A program made the position numbers and the translations under genes. Below the pieces are notes generated by a model that ran no database searches, was not told the DNA's origin, and saw only the letters and a program-made list of their open reading frames with translations. A DNA stretch of 5,785 nucleotides from an uncultured Bacteroidota bacterium. GTDB lineage: Bacteria; Bacteroidota; Bacteroidia; Chitinophagales; Chitinophagaceae. Positions 1-5,583 of the stretch are shown here, one piece after another. The stretch is from contig CAMLGP010000221.1 in NCBI GenBank assembly GCA_946479535.1, forward strand, positions 1 through 5,785, given 5' to 3'. Position 1 is the stretch's first letter. The number at the start of each line of letters is the position of its first letter.

Positions 1-2
1 TT

Positions 3-941
3 GCTTCATTTATTCTGCTATCGTTTTCAGGCAATCATTCTAAATATGAAGACATGGATGCAGAATTAGTACTGGACGCAAAGGCATTTTTAGGTGAAGG
101 ATCTATCTGGCACCCCAAAGAAAAGAAATTGTACTGGGTAAATATTGAAGGGAAGATCCTCCACATTTATGATCCAGAAACAAAGCAGGACAGGGAATTG
201 CCAGTGGGGTCAAGAGTGGGTACCGTAGTTCCCGTTGAAGGTGGAGGGGCATTGGTGGCTCTTCAAAGTGGCATTAATTATATAGACACAAAAACCGGCA
301 AACTCACGTTTTTGATGGACCCGCTGAAGGATACAGCGCTGCGTTTCAATGATGGCAAATGTGATCCTGCTGGCCGCTTTTGGGTGGGAACGCTGGCACT
401 TGACCGGAGAAGAAGAGGGGCCGTGCTTTACAGATACGATAAGGATAAAACCATTCACTTAATGTTGGATAGTGTTAGCATTTCCAACGGAATTGTGTGG
501 ACGAAAGATAAGAAGACCATGTATTATAATGATACACCTACCGGTACTGTCCAGGCATTTGACTATGATGATAAGACCGGTAGTATAAGTAACCGGAGAG
601 TGGCGGTTACCATTCAGCGTGGTACCGGATCGCCAGATGGGATGACCATTGATGCAGAAGATAATATCTGGGTAGCGCAATGGGGAGGTTATTGTGTGGC
701 AAAGTATAATCCGCGCACGGGTGAGCTTTTACAAAAAATAAAAGTACCTGCACCTAATGTTTCTTCCTGTGCATTTGGAGGGAAGGATCTTGAAACATTA
801 TATATCACTACAGCACGTCAGGGAATGAATGCTGATAAACTAAATGAATTTCCACTGAGTGGAGGATTGTTTTCAGTCAAGCCAGGAGTGCGTGGAGTGC
901 CGGCCCAGTTTTATAAAGGAAAATTCCAGGGTGTGCTTTAA
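3..941 (+). CDS. SMP-30/gluconolactonase-family lactonase, 5' end outside window
   Basis: Six-bladed beta-propeller of the SMP-30/gluconolactonase/LRE-like family, metal-dependent enzymes that typically open sugar lactones to the acid. Counting from the ATG at 54, the family's divalent-metal and active-site residues are all visible: E15 in LGEGSIWHP, R97 and N99 in RFNDGK, N145 in SNGIVW and D195 in SPDGMTID. They match the order and spacing of E18, R101, N103, N154 and D204 of human SMP30. The 295 aa from the ATG at 54 would already be a full-length propeller. However, the frame stays open to the window edge and reads ASFILLSFSGNHSKYED just before that ATG, which resembles the hydrophobic core and end of a signal peptide. 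I therefore treat the gene as 5'-partial and its product as probably exported. There is no Shine-Dalgarno sequence before 54. It is the first visible gene of a probable four-gene operon. The exact lactone cannot be read from sequence. Confidence 0.9.
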   Translation, partial: ASFILLSFSGNHSKYEDMDAELVLDAKAFLGEGSIWHPKEKKLYWVNIEGKILHIYDPETKQDRELPVGSRVGTVVPVEGGGALVALQSGINYIDTKTGKLTFLMDPLKDTALRFNDGKCDPAGRFWVGTLALDRRRRGAVLYRYDKDKTIHLMLDSVSISNGIVWTKDKKTMYYNDTPTGTVQAFDYDDKTGSISNRRVAVTIQRGTGSPDGMTIDAEDNIWVAQWGGYCVAKYNPRTGELLQKIKVPAPNVSSCAFGGKDLETLYITTARQGMNADKLNEFPLSGGLFSVKPGVRGVPAQFYKGKFQGVL

Positions 942-1027
942 ACCATACTTAATCCGTAACAGACCTCTGCTTATCCTGGGGATTCCAATTAATTATTGAA
1001 ATATTCAAACTTAAATATTCTAACTAC

Positions 1028-1927
1028 ATGATCAAATACCTTGTACTGTTCATCTCTCTGGGATGCTTATTGCAAAGCTGTTCCGATATAACTACTTCAA
1101 ATCCTGATAAAAGTAAAGAAGACTGGATATCACTATTCAATGGCAAAGACCTGACTGGCTGGGATATCAAAATAGCCGGTGAGCCGCTAGATAGTAATTA
1201 CCTGAATACCTTCCGGGTAGAGGATAGCATGTTACGTGTTGCTTATGACCAGTACAAGACCTTTGATGGTAAATATGGACATCTCTATTATCAGACTCCT
1301 TATTCTTATTATAAGATCAAATTCCAATACCGGTTTACCGGGAACCAGACTCCTGGTGGTGCAACCTGGAACGTTCGCAATAGTGGTGTAATGGTACATT
1401 CCCAATCTGCAAAAAGTGTGAATATAGGGCAGGATTTTCCTGTATCAATAGAGGTGCAACTGCTGGGTGGGCTTGGCAATGGTGATCGGGCTACCGGCAA
1501 TGTTTGCACACCAGGGACGCAGGTATACATGAATGGGAGCCTTCGTACTGATCATTGCATCAATTCATCTTCCAAGACCTATGATGGTGATCAGTGGGTT
1601 TCCATGGAAGTGGTGGTATTGGGAGATTCGGTTATTCAGCATATAGTTGAAGGAGATACAGTTCTTACCTATCAGAAAACAGAGATCGGGGGCGGATTTG
1701 TTAATCCAACCTATAGCTGGACACAGGCACATATAACTGACTCAGCTTATTGGCTGGCGAAAGATAAGACCCCGTTAAAGGAAGGCTATATTGCCTTGCA
1801 GGCAGAAAGTCATCCAATTGATTTCAGGAAGATTGAATTGCTGAACCTGGTTGGCTGCATGGATCCCAAAGCCAAAAATTATAAAGATTATTATTTAAAG
1901 GCAGATAATAGCCAGTGTAGTTATTAA
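1028..1927 (+). CDS. DUF1080 (3-keto-disaccharide hydrolase family) lipoprotein
   Basis: A 299-aa secreted lipoprotein of the DUF1080 family, now named 3-keto-disaccharide hydrolase (Pfam PF06439), with a concanavalin-like beta-sandwich. Family members act on glycosides whose sugar has been oxidised at C3. Residues 1-18 form a lipoprotein signal peptide with lipobox LQSC and acylated Cys18. The domain begins with WISLFNGKDLTGW (33-45) and contains NSGVMVH (118-124), IEVQLLGG (141-148), GNVCTPGT (157-164) and the typical closing strand GYIALQAESHPIDFRKIEL (253-271). Cys160 and Cys177 could form a disulfide. After the domain, residues 276-299 form a short tail with GCMDP, NY and a final QCSY. 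It starts 86 bases after the lactonase gene and ends 102 bases before the transporter gene. The leader is AT-rich, has no Shine-Dalgarno sequence and carries a small inverted repeat TTGAA-ATA-TTCAA (996-1008). Family and lipoprotein status are firm; the substrate is inferred. Confidence 0.93.
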   Translation: MIKYLVLFISLGCLLQSCSDITTSNPDKSKEDWISLFNGKDLTGWDIKIAGEPLDSNYLNTFRVEDSMLRVAYDQYKTFDGKYGHLYYQTPYSYYKIKFQYRFTGNQTPGGATWNVRNSGVMVHSQSAKSVNIGQDFPVSIEVQLLGGLGNGDRATGNVCTPGTQVYMNGSLRTDHCINSSSKTYDGDQWVSMEVVVLGDSVIQHIVEGDTVLTYQKTEIGGGFVNPTYSWTQAHITDSAYWLAKDKTPLKEGYIALQAESHPIDFRKIELLNLVGCMDPKAKNYKDYYLKADNSQCSY

Positions 1928-2029
1928 AAGAATGATTACGGCTTCCAATCCTCCCGCTGAAAAAAGTGCGTGGCGTGGATTTCGGGTTGTACTTAGTATC
2001 TTGTAGTTTACCTACCATAGCCTGCATAT

Positions 2030-3334
2030 ATGGAAAATAAAAAGACGGGACTTGTTCGCTACAGGATCTTAGCGCTGCTCTTTATCAATGTGGTCATTAA
2101 TTATATGGACCGCAGTAATATCTCGATAGCGGGAACTTCCATCAGCAATGAATTCAATCTTAATTCTGTACAGCTTGGCTGGATATTCTCAGCTTTTGGA
2201 TGGACCTATATGGCATTGCAGATCCCCGGTGGCGTGCTCACAGATTATTTTGGATCGCGGATATTATATTCATTAAGCCTGATCAGCTGGTCCCTTGTTA
2301 CTTTATTACAATCATTGGCTAATGGATTTGCAGTTCTATTGGGATTAAGATTTGCTGTGGGCATTTTTGAAGCACCAGCTTATCCTATAAATAATAGAGT
2401 TGTTACCAGCTGGTTTCCTGACAGGGAAAGGGCAGGGGCCATTGCAGTTTATACATCCGGTCAATATCTTGGTCTCGCATTGATGACACCGGCTATGAGC
2501 CAGATCCAGGCATATCTAGGATGGCGGGGATTATTTGTTGCCACGGGAGTTGCTGGCATTATCTGGGGGATCACCTGGTTTTTTGTATATCGTGATCCAA
2601 AGAAAAGCCGGGCAGTTAAAAAGCATGAACTTGATTATATCGAAAAAGGCGGTGGCATTATTGATCATCAGCCTGGAAAAGCCACTGGGAAATCAGCCTT
2701 CAGTTGGCAAAATATTAAAACAGTTTTCTCGTATCGCAAACTATGGGCAATTTATATTGGACAATTCTCCATTAATTGTACGCTATGGTTTTTCCTGACC
2801 TGGTTCCCTGTTTATCTTTCCAAATACAGGGGCCTGAGTTTGCCGAAGACAGGATGGCTGGCATCATTACCATTTCTTGCTGCGGCCTGTGGTATTATAT
2901 TGTCTGGGTTCCTGTCGGATTTTTTAACAAGAAAGAATGTCTCACCCGGTATCGCACGGAAAACGCCTGTAATTACCGGATTGCTATTGTCAGTCTTTAT
3001 AATTGGAGCCAATTATGTGGAGAGTACCAGCTTATTGATCCTGTTTATGTCAATAGCGTTCTTTGGCAATGGCATGGCCTCTATCACCTGGGTAATGGTA
3101 TCCCTGATTGCACCCAAACATTTGATTGGCGTAACCGGAGGCGCTTTCAATTTTATAGGTAATCTCGCATCAGTAACAGTTCCTTTTATTATTGGATATC
3201 TGGTGAAAGGAGGCAATTTTGAACCCGGACTCTATTTTGTTGGAGGCATGACAATGGTGGGTGTTATCTGCTATGCCTTCCTGGTTGGAAAAATTGAGAG
3301 GGTAACAGTAAAAAACAAATTGGCTACAAATTAA
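2030..3334 (+). CDS. MFS transporter, ACS family (sugar-acid type)
   Basis: A 434-aa inner-membrane transporter of the major facilitator superfamily with the usual 12-helix pattern. The sequence is typical of the anion:cation symporter (ACS) family, which includes the hexuronate and galactonate carriers ExuT and DgoT. Diagnostic stretches are NYMDRSN (24-30), the loop 2-3 motif GGVLTDYFGSR (67-77), RFAVGIFEAPAYP (107-119), WFPDRERA (128-135) and the matching C-half loop GFLSDFLTRKN (293-303). Asp27, Arg28, Arg107 and Glu114 sit where DgoT has its acid-binding and proton-coupling charges, with the same seven-residue Arg-Glu spacing; this comparison is from memory. It probably imports a mono- or oligosaccharide-derived acid by proton symport. 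An in-frame TAG at 2018 rules out an upstream start. The next gene begins 34 bases after the stop, so the two are very likely co-transcribed. The exact substrate is unknown; keto-sugars or unoxidised sugars are alternatives. Confidence 0.94.
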   Translation: MENKKTGLVRYRILALLFINVVINYMDRSNISIAGTSISNEFNLNSVQLGWIFSAFGWTYMALQIPGGVLTDYFGSRILYSLSLISWSLVTLLQSLANGFAVLLGLRFAVGIFEAPAYPINNRVVTSWFPDRERAGAIAVYTSGQYLGLALMTPAMSQIQAYLGWRGLFVATGVAGIIWGITWFFVYRDPKKSRAVKKHELDYIEKGGGIIDHQPGKATGKSAFSWQNIKTVFSYRKLWAIYIGQFSINCTLWFFLTWFPVYLSKYRGLSLPKTGWLASLPFLAAACGIILSGFLSDFLTRKNVSPGIARKTPVITGLLLSVFIIGANYVESTSLLILFMSIAFFGNGMASITWVMVSLIAPKHLIGVTGGAFNFIGNLASVTVPFIIGYLVKGGNFEPGLYFVGGMTMVGVICYAFLVGKIERVTVKNKLATN

Positions 3335-3368
3335 AAAGATACTAATTAAATTAATAAACACTACAATC

Positions 3369-4247
3369 ATGTACTACAAACGCAGAGAATTTCTTCAGTT
3401 AAGTGGCAGTGTGGCAGCAGGGCTTGCTTTAGTGCCTTCATTAAGAAGATTACTTGAAGAAGATAGTGCAGATCCCAAAAAGGCAAAACCATTTGGATTG
3501 CAACTGTATTCACTGAGGGCTGATATGCCCAATGACCCAAAAGGGGTATTGAAGCAGGTGGCAGCAATGGGGTATAAGCAGGTGGAAGGATATGAAGGAC
3601 CACAGGGATTGTTTTGGGGAATGACTCCCTCAGATTTTAAAAAATACATGGATGACCTTGGTCTTGCTTTCATTGCTTCCCATTGCAATATTGATAGTGA
3701 TTTTGAACAGAAGGTGACAGATGCTGCATCCATTGGTATGAAATACCTGATATGTCCTTCCCGCGGCGGATCAAAAACCATCGCCGATTTCAAAAGAGTA
3801 GCGGAAGATTTCAATGCCAAGGGGCAACTTTGTTTAAAGCATGGAATTCGTTTCGCCTATCATAATCATGAATATCCTTTCAAAGAAATTGATGGACAGA
3901 TGCCGCAGGATATTATGATGATACATACAGATGCCAACTATGTGGATTTTGAAATGGATATCTATTGGGTGGTTACAGGTAAACAGGACCCAATTACCTG
4001 GCTGAAGAAATATCCGGGCCGTTTCAAACTGGGCCATGTGAAAGACAGGATCATTGGTGCTACCGAACGTGATGCAACCTGTGATCTGGGTAAAGGAAGT
4101 ATTGATTTTCCAAAGATCGTGAAGGCAGCAAAAGCTGCTGGTATGGAATATTATATAGTTGAACAGGAAAGATATGACGGCACTACGCCACTGGCCAGTG
4201 CAGCAGCTGATGCTGTGTATATGAAGAAGCTCAGTACGAAGTTCTAG
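3369..4247 (+). CDS. Tat-exported sugar phosphate isomerase/epimerase-like TIM-barrel enzyme
   Basis: A 292-aa protein of the xylose-isomerase-like TIM-barrel superfamily (AP endonuclease family 2), which holds metal-dependent sugar isomerases, epimerases and keto-sugar lyases. The N-terminus KRREFLQLSGSVAAGLAL (4-21) is a twin-arginine signal, so the enzyme should fold in the cytoplasm and work in the periplasm. The barrel starts at FGLQLYSLR (42-50). Likely metal or active-site positions are the YHNHE segment (164-168), Asp197 in FEMDIYW, His223 in LGHVKDR and Glu265 in YIVEQE. The 26-residue gap between Asp197 and His223 equals that in D-tagatose 3-epimerase. It is the last gene of the probable operon, after the MFS gene. 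Related proteins encoded beside DUF1080 genes have been linked to 3-keto-glycoside breakdown, so a 3-keto-sugar lyase or isomerase role is plausible but not proven. The start is supported by the twin-arginine signal lying immediately after it and by an A-rich leader. Confidence 0.92.
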   Translation: MYYKRREFLQLSGSVAAGLALVPSLRRLLEEDSADPKKAKPFGLQLYSLRADMPNDPKGVLKQVAAMGYKQVEGYEGPQGLFWGMTPSDFKKYMDDLGLAFIASHCNIDSDFEQKVTDAASIGMKYLICPSRGGSKTIADFKRVAEDFNAKGQLCLKHGIRFAYHNHEYPFKEIDGQMPQDIMMIHTDANYVDFEMDIYWVVTGKQDPITWLKKYPGRFKLGHVKDRIIGATERDATCDLGKGSIDFPKIVKAAKAAGMEYYIVEQERYDGTTPLASAAADAVYMKKLSTKF

Positions 4248-4269
4248 GATCTCCTGAACCGCACGGTCC

Positions 4270-4737
4270 TTAATTATTTAACAGCTCTTCCAGCTGTTCA
4301 AGAAGGTTCACCTGATAGGCATTGATCTTTTCCTTCCCTGCTTTCAGATCAAACCATCCGGCTTTATCAATTTCCGGGAAGGAGGCTTTTTTCCCTGATT
4401 TTGGCGGCCATTCTATTTCAAAGGAATTGCTTTTTATATTGGAAGCATCAATTTCTCCTTCATGAGCCCAGGCATGTACAGTTTTACCTGATTTTTGTTT
4501 CACTGGTTGCAGTTCAATGAATTTTCCCTTTAACCGTACACCTGTTTCTTCCTCAAATTCCCTTTGGGCTGCATCCAAAGCAGCTTCATCAGCATCAAAC
4601 TCTCCTTTGGGAATGCTCCAGGCAGCTGCATCCTTGTTTTTCCAGAATGGACCTCCTGGGTGAACAAGAAACACTTCCAGTTTCTTTTTTACAATCCTGT
4701 AAACGAGTATGCCTGCGCTTTGTTTTTTTACTGCCAT
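4270..4737 (-). CDS. Nudix hydrolase
   Basis: A 155-aa cytoplasmic Nudix pyrophosphohydrolase, which cleaves a nucleoside diphosphate linked to another group (X). Counted from the start at 4737 (MAVKKQSAG), the complete Nudix box runs from 45 to 67: Gly45, Glu51, then REFEEETGV (59-67), matching Gx5Ex7REUxEExGU with every catalytic residue present. Flanking blocks VFLVHPGGPFW (22-32), AWSIPKGEF (39-47) and the C-terminal EWPPKSGK are typical of a small Nudix subgroup common in Bacteroidota and Proteobacteria; the substrate is not known to me. An upstream ATG at 4809 would add 24 residues, but these do not look like the family and MAVKKQSAGILVYR is the normal beginning, so I prefer 4737. There is no Shine-Dalgarno sequence before either start. 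Its 3' end lies 22 bases from the end of the isomerase gene (convergent), and it diverges from the doxX-like gene. No link to the sugar operon is apparent. Confidence 0.92.
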   Translation of the reverse strand: MAVKKQSAGILVYRIVKKKLEVFLVHPGGPFWKNKDAAAWSIPKGEFDADEAALDAAQREFEEETGVRLKGKFIELQPVKQKSGKTVHAWAHEGEIDASNIKSNSFEIEWPPKSGKKASFPEIDKAGWFDLKAGKEKINAYQVNLLEQLEELLNN

Positions 4738-4886
4738 AACAATATGGCTGCAATTTACCAAACGAACTGGTAGGTGGGCATACTTCCTTAGCGCTGTTAA
4801 TCTATTCATGAAAGTAATTTCTCAAATGCCGCAAATACCCCCTTAGATTGACGAAGCAACACCCCATTAAATCTGTTTTCCCATTT

Positions 4887-4894
4887 TAGCTTTG
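4887..4894 (+). promoter_or_regulatory. Bacteroidota -7 box (TAGCTTTG) for the doxX-like gene
   Basis: TAGCTTTG matches the TAnnTTTG primary sigma-factor -7 consensus of Bacteroidota exactly. It lies 45 bases before the start codon at 4940, which predicts transcription starting near 4900 and an A-rich leader of about 40 bases. No good TTTG/TTG -33 element is present at the usual spacing (about 4864-4867 reads CCAT), so this is a partial promoter match. It lies in the 202-base divergent region that must also hold the Nudix gene's promoter. Confidence 0.5.
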
Positions 4895-4939
4895 TTTCAG
4901 CAAATAACAAAAACTTAAACACACTTAAAAACTAAAGTC

Positions 4940-5362
4940 ATGAAAAAGGTAAACATCTTCTACTGGATCTTCACAGGTCTTTTTGGATTCTTAATGTTCT
5001 TCTCGGCAATTCCGGATGTACTGAGTTCTCCTGTTGCCATTGAAGGAATGCACAAGGGTTTGGGCTACCCGGTTTATTTTGTGCCATTTATTGGCGTTGC
5101 AAAAATGCTTGGGGTAGTAGCTATACTGGTTCCAGGATTTCCAAGAATAAAGGAATGGGCTTATGCGGGATTATTCTTTGATCTGATCGGTGCAACCTTT
5201 TCCATTCTTGCAGTGGGTAATATATCTGGTGTTGGTTTCATGATCCTTCCAATTGCGCTGGGAATTACTTCTTACGTGATCTATACCAGGAGAAGCAAAT
5301 TAAAACAGCAGCATGTCGAGATCACAAACCGGACAGCAGCGGCCTTTGCTAACGCAGCTTAA
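4940..5362 (+). CDS. DoxX-like small membrane protein
   Basis: A 140-aa integral membrane protein of the DoxX-like family with four predicted helices at about residues 6-24, 44-65, 72-92 and 97-116, followed by a basic TRRSKLKQQ segment and an alanine-rich tail. Family-like features are a short first helix ending in FSAIPDVL, the motif LGYPVYFVPFIGVAKMLG (41-58), ILVPGFPRIKEWAYAG (62-77) and an FDLIGATFS helix (80-88). The function of these small proteins is poorly defined; relatives occur beside redox and stress genes, and many in Bacteroidota stand alone. Length is normal for the family. The start is supported by MKKVN directly before the first helix and by the A-rich leader behind a -7 box at 4887-4894. 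It appears to be monocistronic: the next plus-strand sequence is non-coding and rich in inverted repeats. Confidence 0.88.
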   Translation: MKKVNIFYWIFTGLFGFLMFFSAIPDVLSSPVAIEGMHKGLGYPVYFVPFIGVAKMLGVVAILVPGFPRIKEWAYAGLFFDLIGATFSILAVGNISGVGFMILPIALGITSYVIYTRRSKLKQQHVEITNRTAAAFANAA

Positions 5363-5373
5363 TATTAGCCTTG
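5345..5373 (+). promoter_or_regulatory. Candidate promoter in the 3' end of the doxX-like gene
   Basis: TTTG at 5345-5348 and TAGCCTTG at 5366-5373 are separated by 17 bases. This resembles the Bacteroidota promoter pattern TTTG...TAnnTTTG with one mismatch (C for T at 5370) and spacing slightly shorter than the usual 19-21. It would start transcription near 5380, just after the stop codon of the doxX-like gene and ahead of the hairpin-rich stretch. Such patterns arise by chance in AT-rich DNA, so support is modest. Confidence 0.25.
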
Positions 5374-5413
5374 TCCTGCGATCTTCTACGTTGAAGCTTG
5401 GGTGCAAGCGTAA

Positions 5414-5489
5414 GCTTTTGCATGGGCAGGGTAGCTTTGAAAAACAAACGGCATTTACTGCTCAGAGAAGCACCCCTGCATGCAAAGGT
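5414..5489. repeat. Long imperfect inverted repeat (bulged hairpin)
   Basis: Left arm TTTGCATGGGCAGGG (5417-5431) is the reverse complement of right arm CCCTGCATGCAAA (5474-5486) except for two extra G bases (5424-5425), giving 13 Watson-Crick pairs. The stem extends outward with G-T, C-G and T-G pairs to 5414/5489, and inward after a small internal loop with GCTT (5434-5437) against AAGC (5468-5471). No T-run follows, so it is not a classical intrinsic terminator. It could be an RNA fold, a small palindromic repeat or a mobile-element remnant. Confidence 0.5.
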
Positions 5490-5553
5490 ATTTAGACCAA
5501 TGGAGTGCTTTTAGACAAACGCCGCAGGTCCATTGTTGAGTTGCGGTTCCCTT

Positions 5554-5582
5554 AAAAAGAATGCAGGTTGACCTACTTTTTT
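5554..5582. terminator. Possible bidirectional terminator between convergent genes
   Basis: An A-tract ending in G (5554-5559) can pair with CTTTTT (5576-5581), enclosing a small AGG-TTGA-CCT hairpin (5565-5574). T-runs follow in both directions (six T on the plus strand, five on the minus strand). It lies immediately after the minus-strand stop codon and downstream of the plus-strand doxX-like gene, where a shared terminator is expected. The GC core is only three pairs, so it would be weak. Confidence 0.35.
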
Positions 5583-5583
5583 A

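Larger units (their letters stand above)
5380..5582 (+). ncRNA. Candidate structured RNA or structured 3' UTR
   Basis: The space between the convergent doxX-like gene and the last gene has no convincing reading frame but holds several inverted repeats in a row: GCTTG/CAAGC (5396-5409, loop GGTG), a long bulged stem (5414-5489), CCGCA/TGCGG (5522-5546) and a terminator-like element (5554-5582). A promoter-like pattern sits just upstream (5345-5373). Together these could describe an RNA of about 200 nt transcribed rightwards, or simply the 3' untranslated region of the doxX-like mRNA. It matches no RNA family that I recognise, and the strand is not certain. Confidence 0.25.

Noticed and set aside
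996..1008. TTGAA-ATA-TTCAA inverted repeat before the DUF1080 gene
   Set aside because: Only five pairs in AT-rich DNA; too short to call an operator or terminator without conservation data.
2535..3162. Two overlapping plus-strand frames (87 and 128 codons) inside the MFS gene
   Set aside because: Out-of-frame shadows of the transporter; the transporter frame is continuous with conserved MFS motifs throughout, so no frameshift is implied.
3395..3820. 141-codon open frame antisense to the isomerase-like gene
   Set aside because: It lies wholly inside a well-supported gene, its translation is low-complexity-like with no recognisable motif, and the sense frame has clear active-site motifs.
3861..3881. 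HNHEYPF lacking the Glu seen in HNHDFEF-type relatives, considered as an active-site loss
   Set aside because: Position 170 seems variable among relatives of this subgroup, and the other likely metal ligands are intact, so it is not evidence of inactivation.
4246..4270. AGGA/TCCT and ACC/GGT pairings between the isomerase and Nudix gene ends, considered as a terminator
   Set aside because: Pairings are short, mutually exclusive or leave loops too small, and no T-run follows on either strand.
4564..4773. 69-codon frame antisense to the Nudix gene
   Set aside because: Opposite strand to a gene with an intact Nudix box; no motif and no start context.
5313..5495. 60-codon plus-strand frame overlapping the end of the doxX-like gene
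   Set aside because: It begins inside that gene, crosses the hairpin-rich stretch and has no recognisable domain; the composition (Thr, Lys and Ser rich, scattered Cys) looks like non-coding translation.
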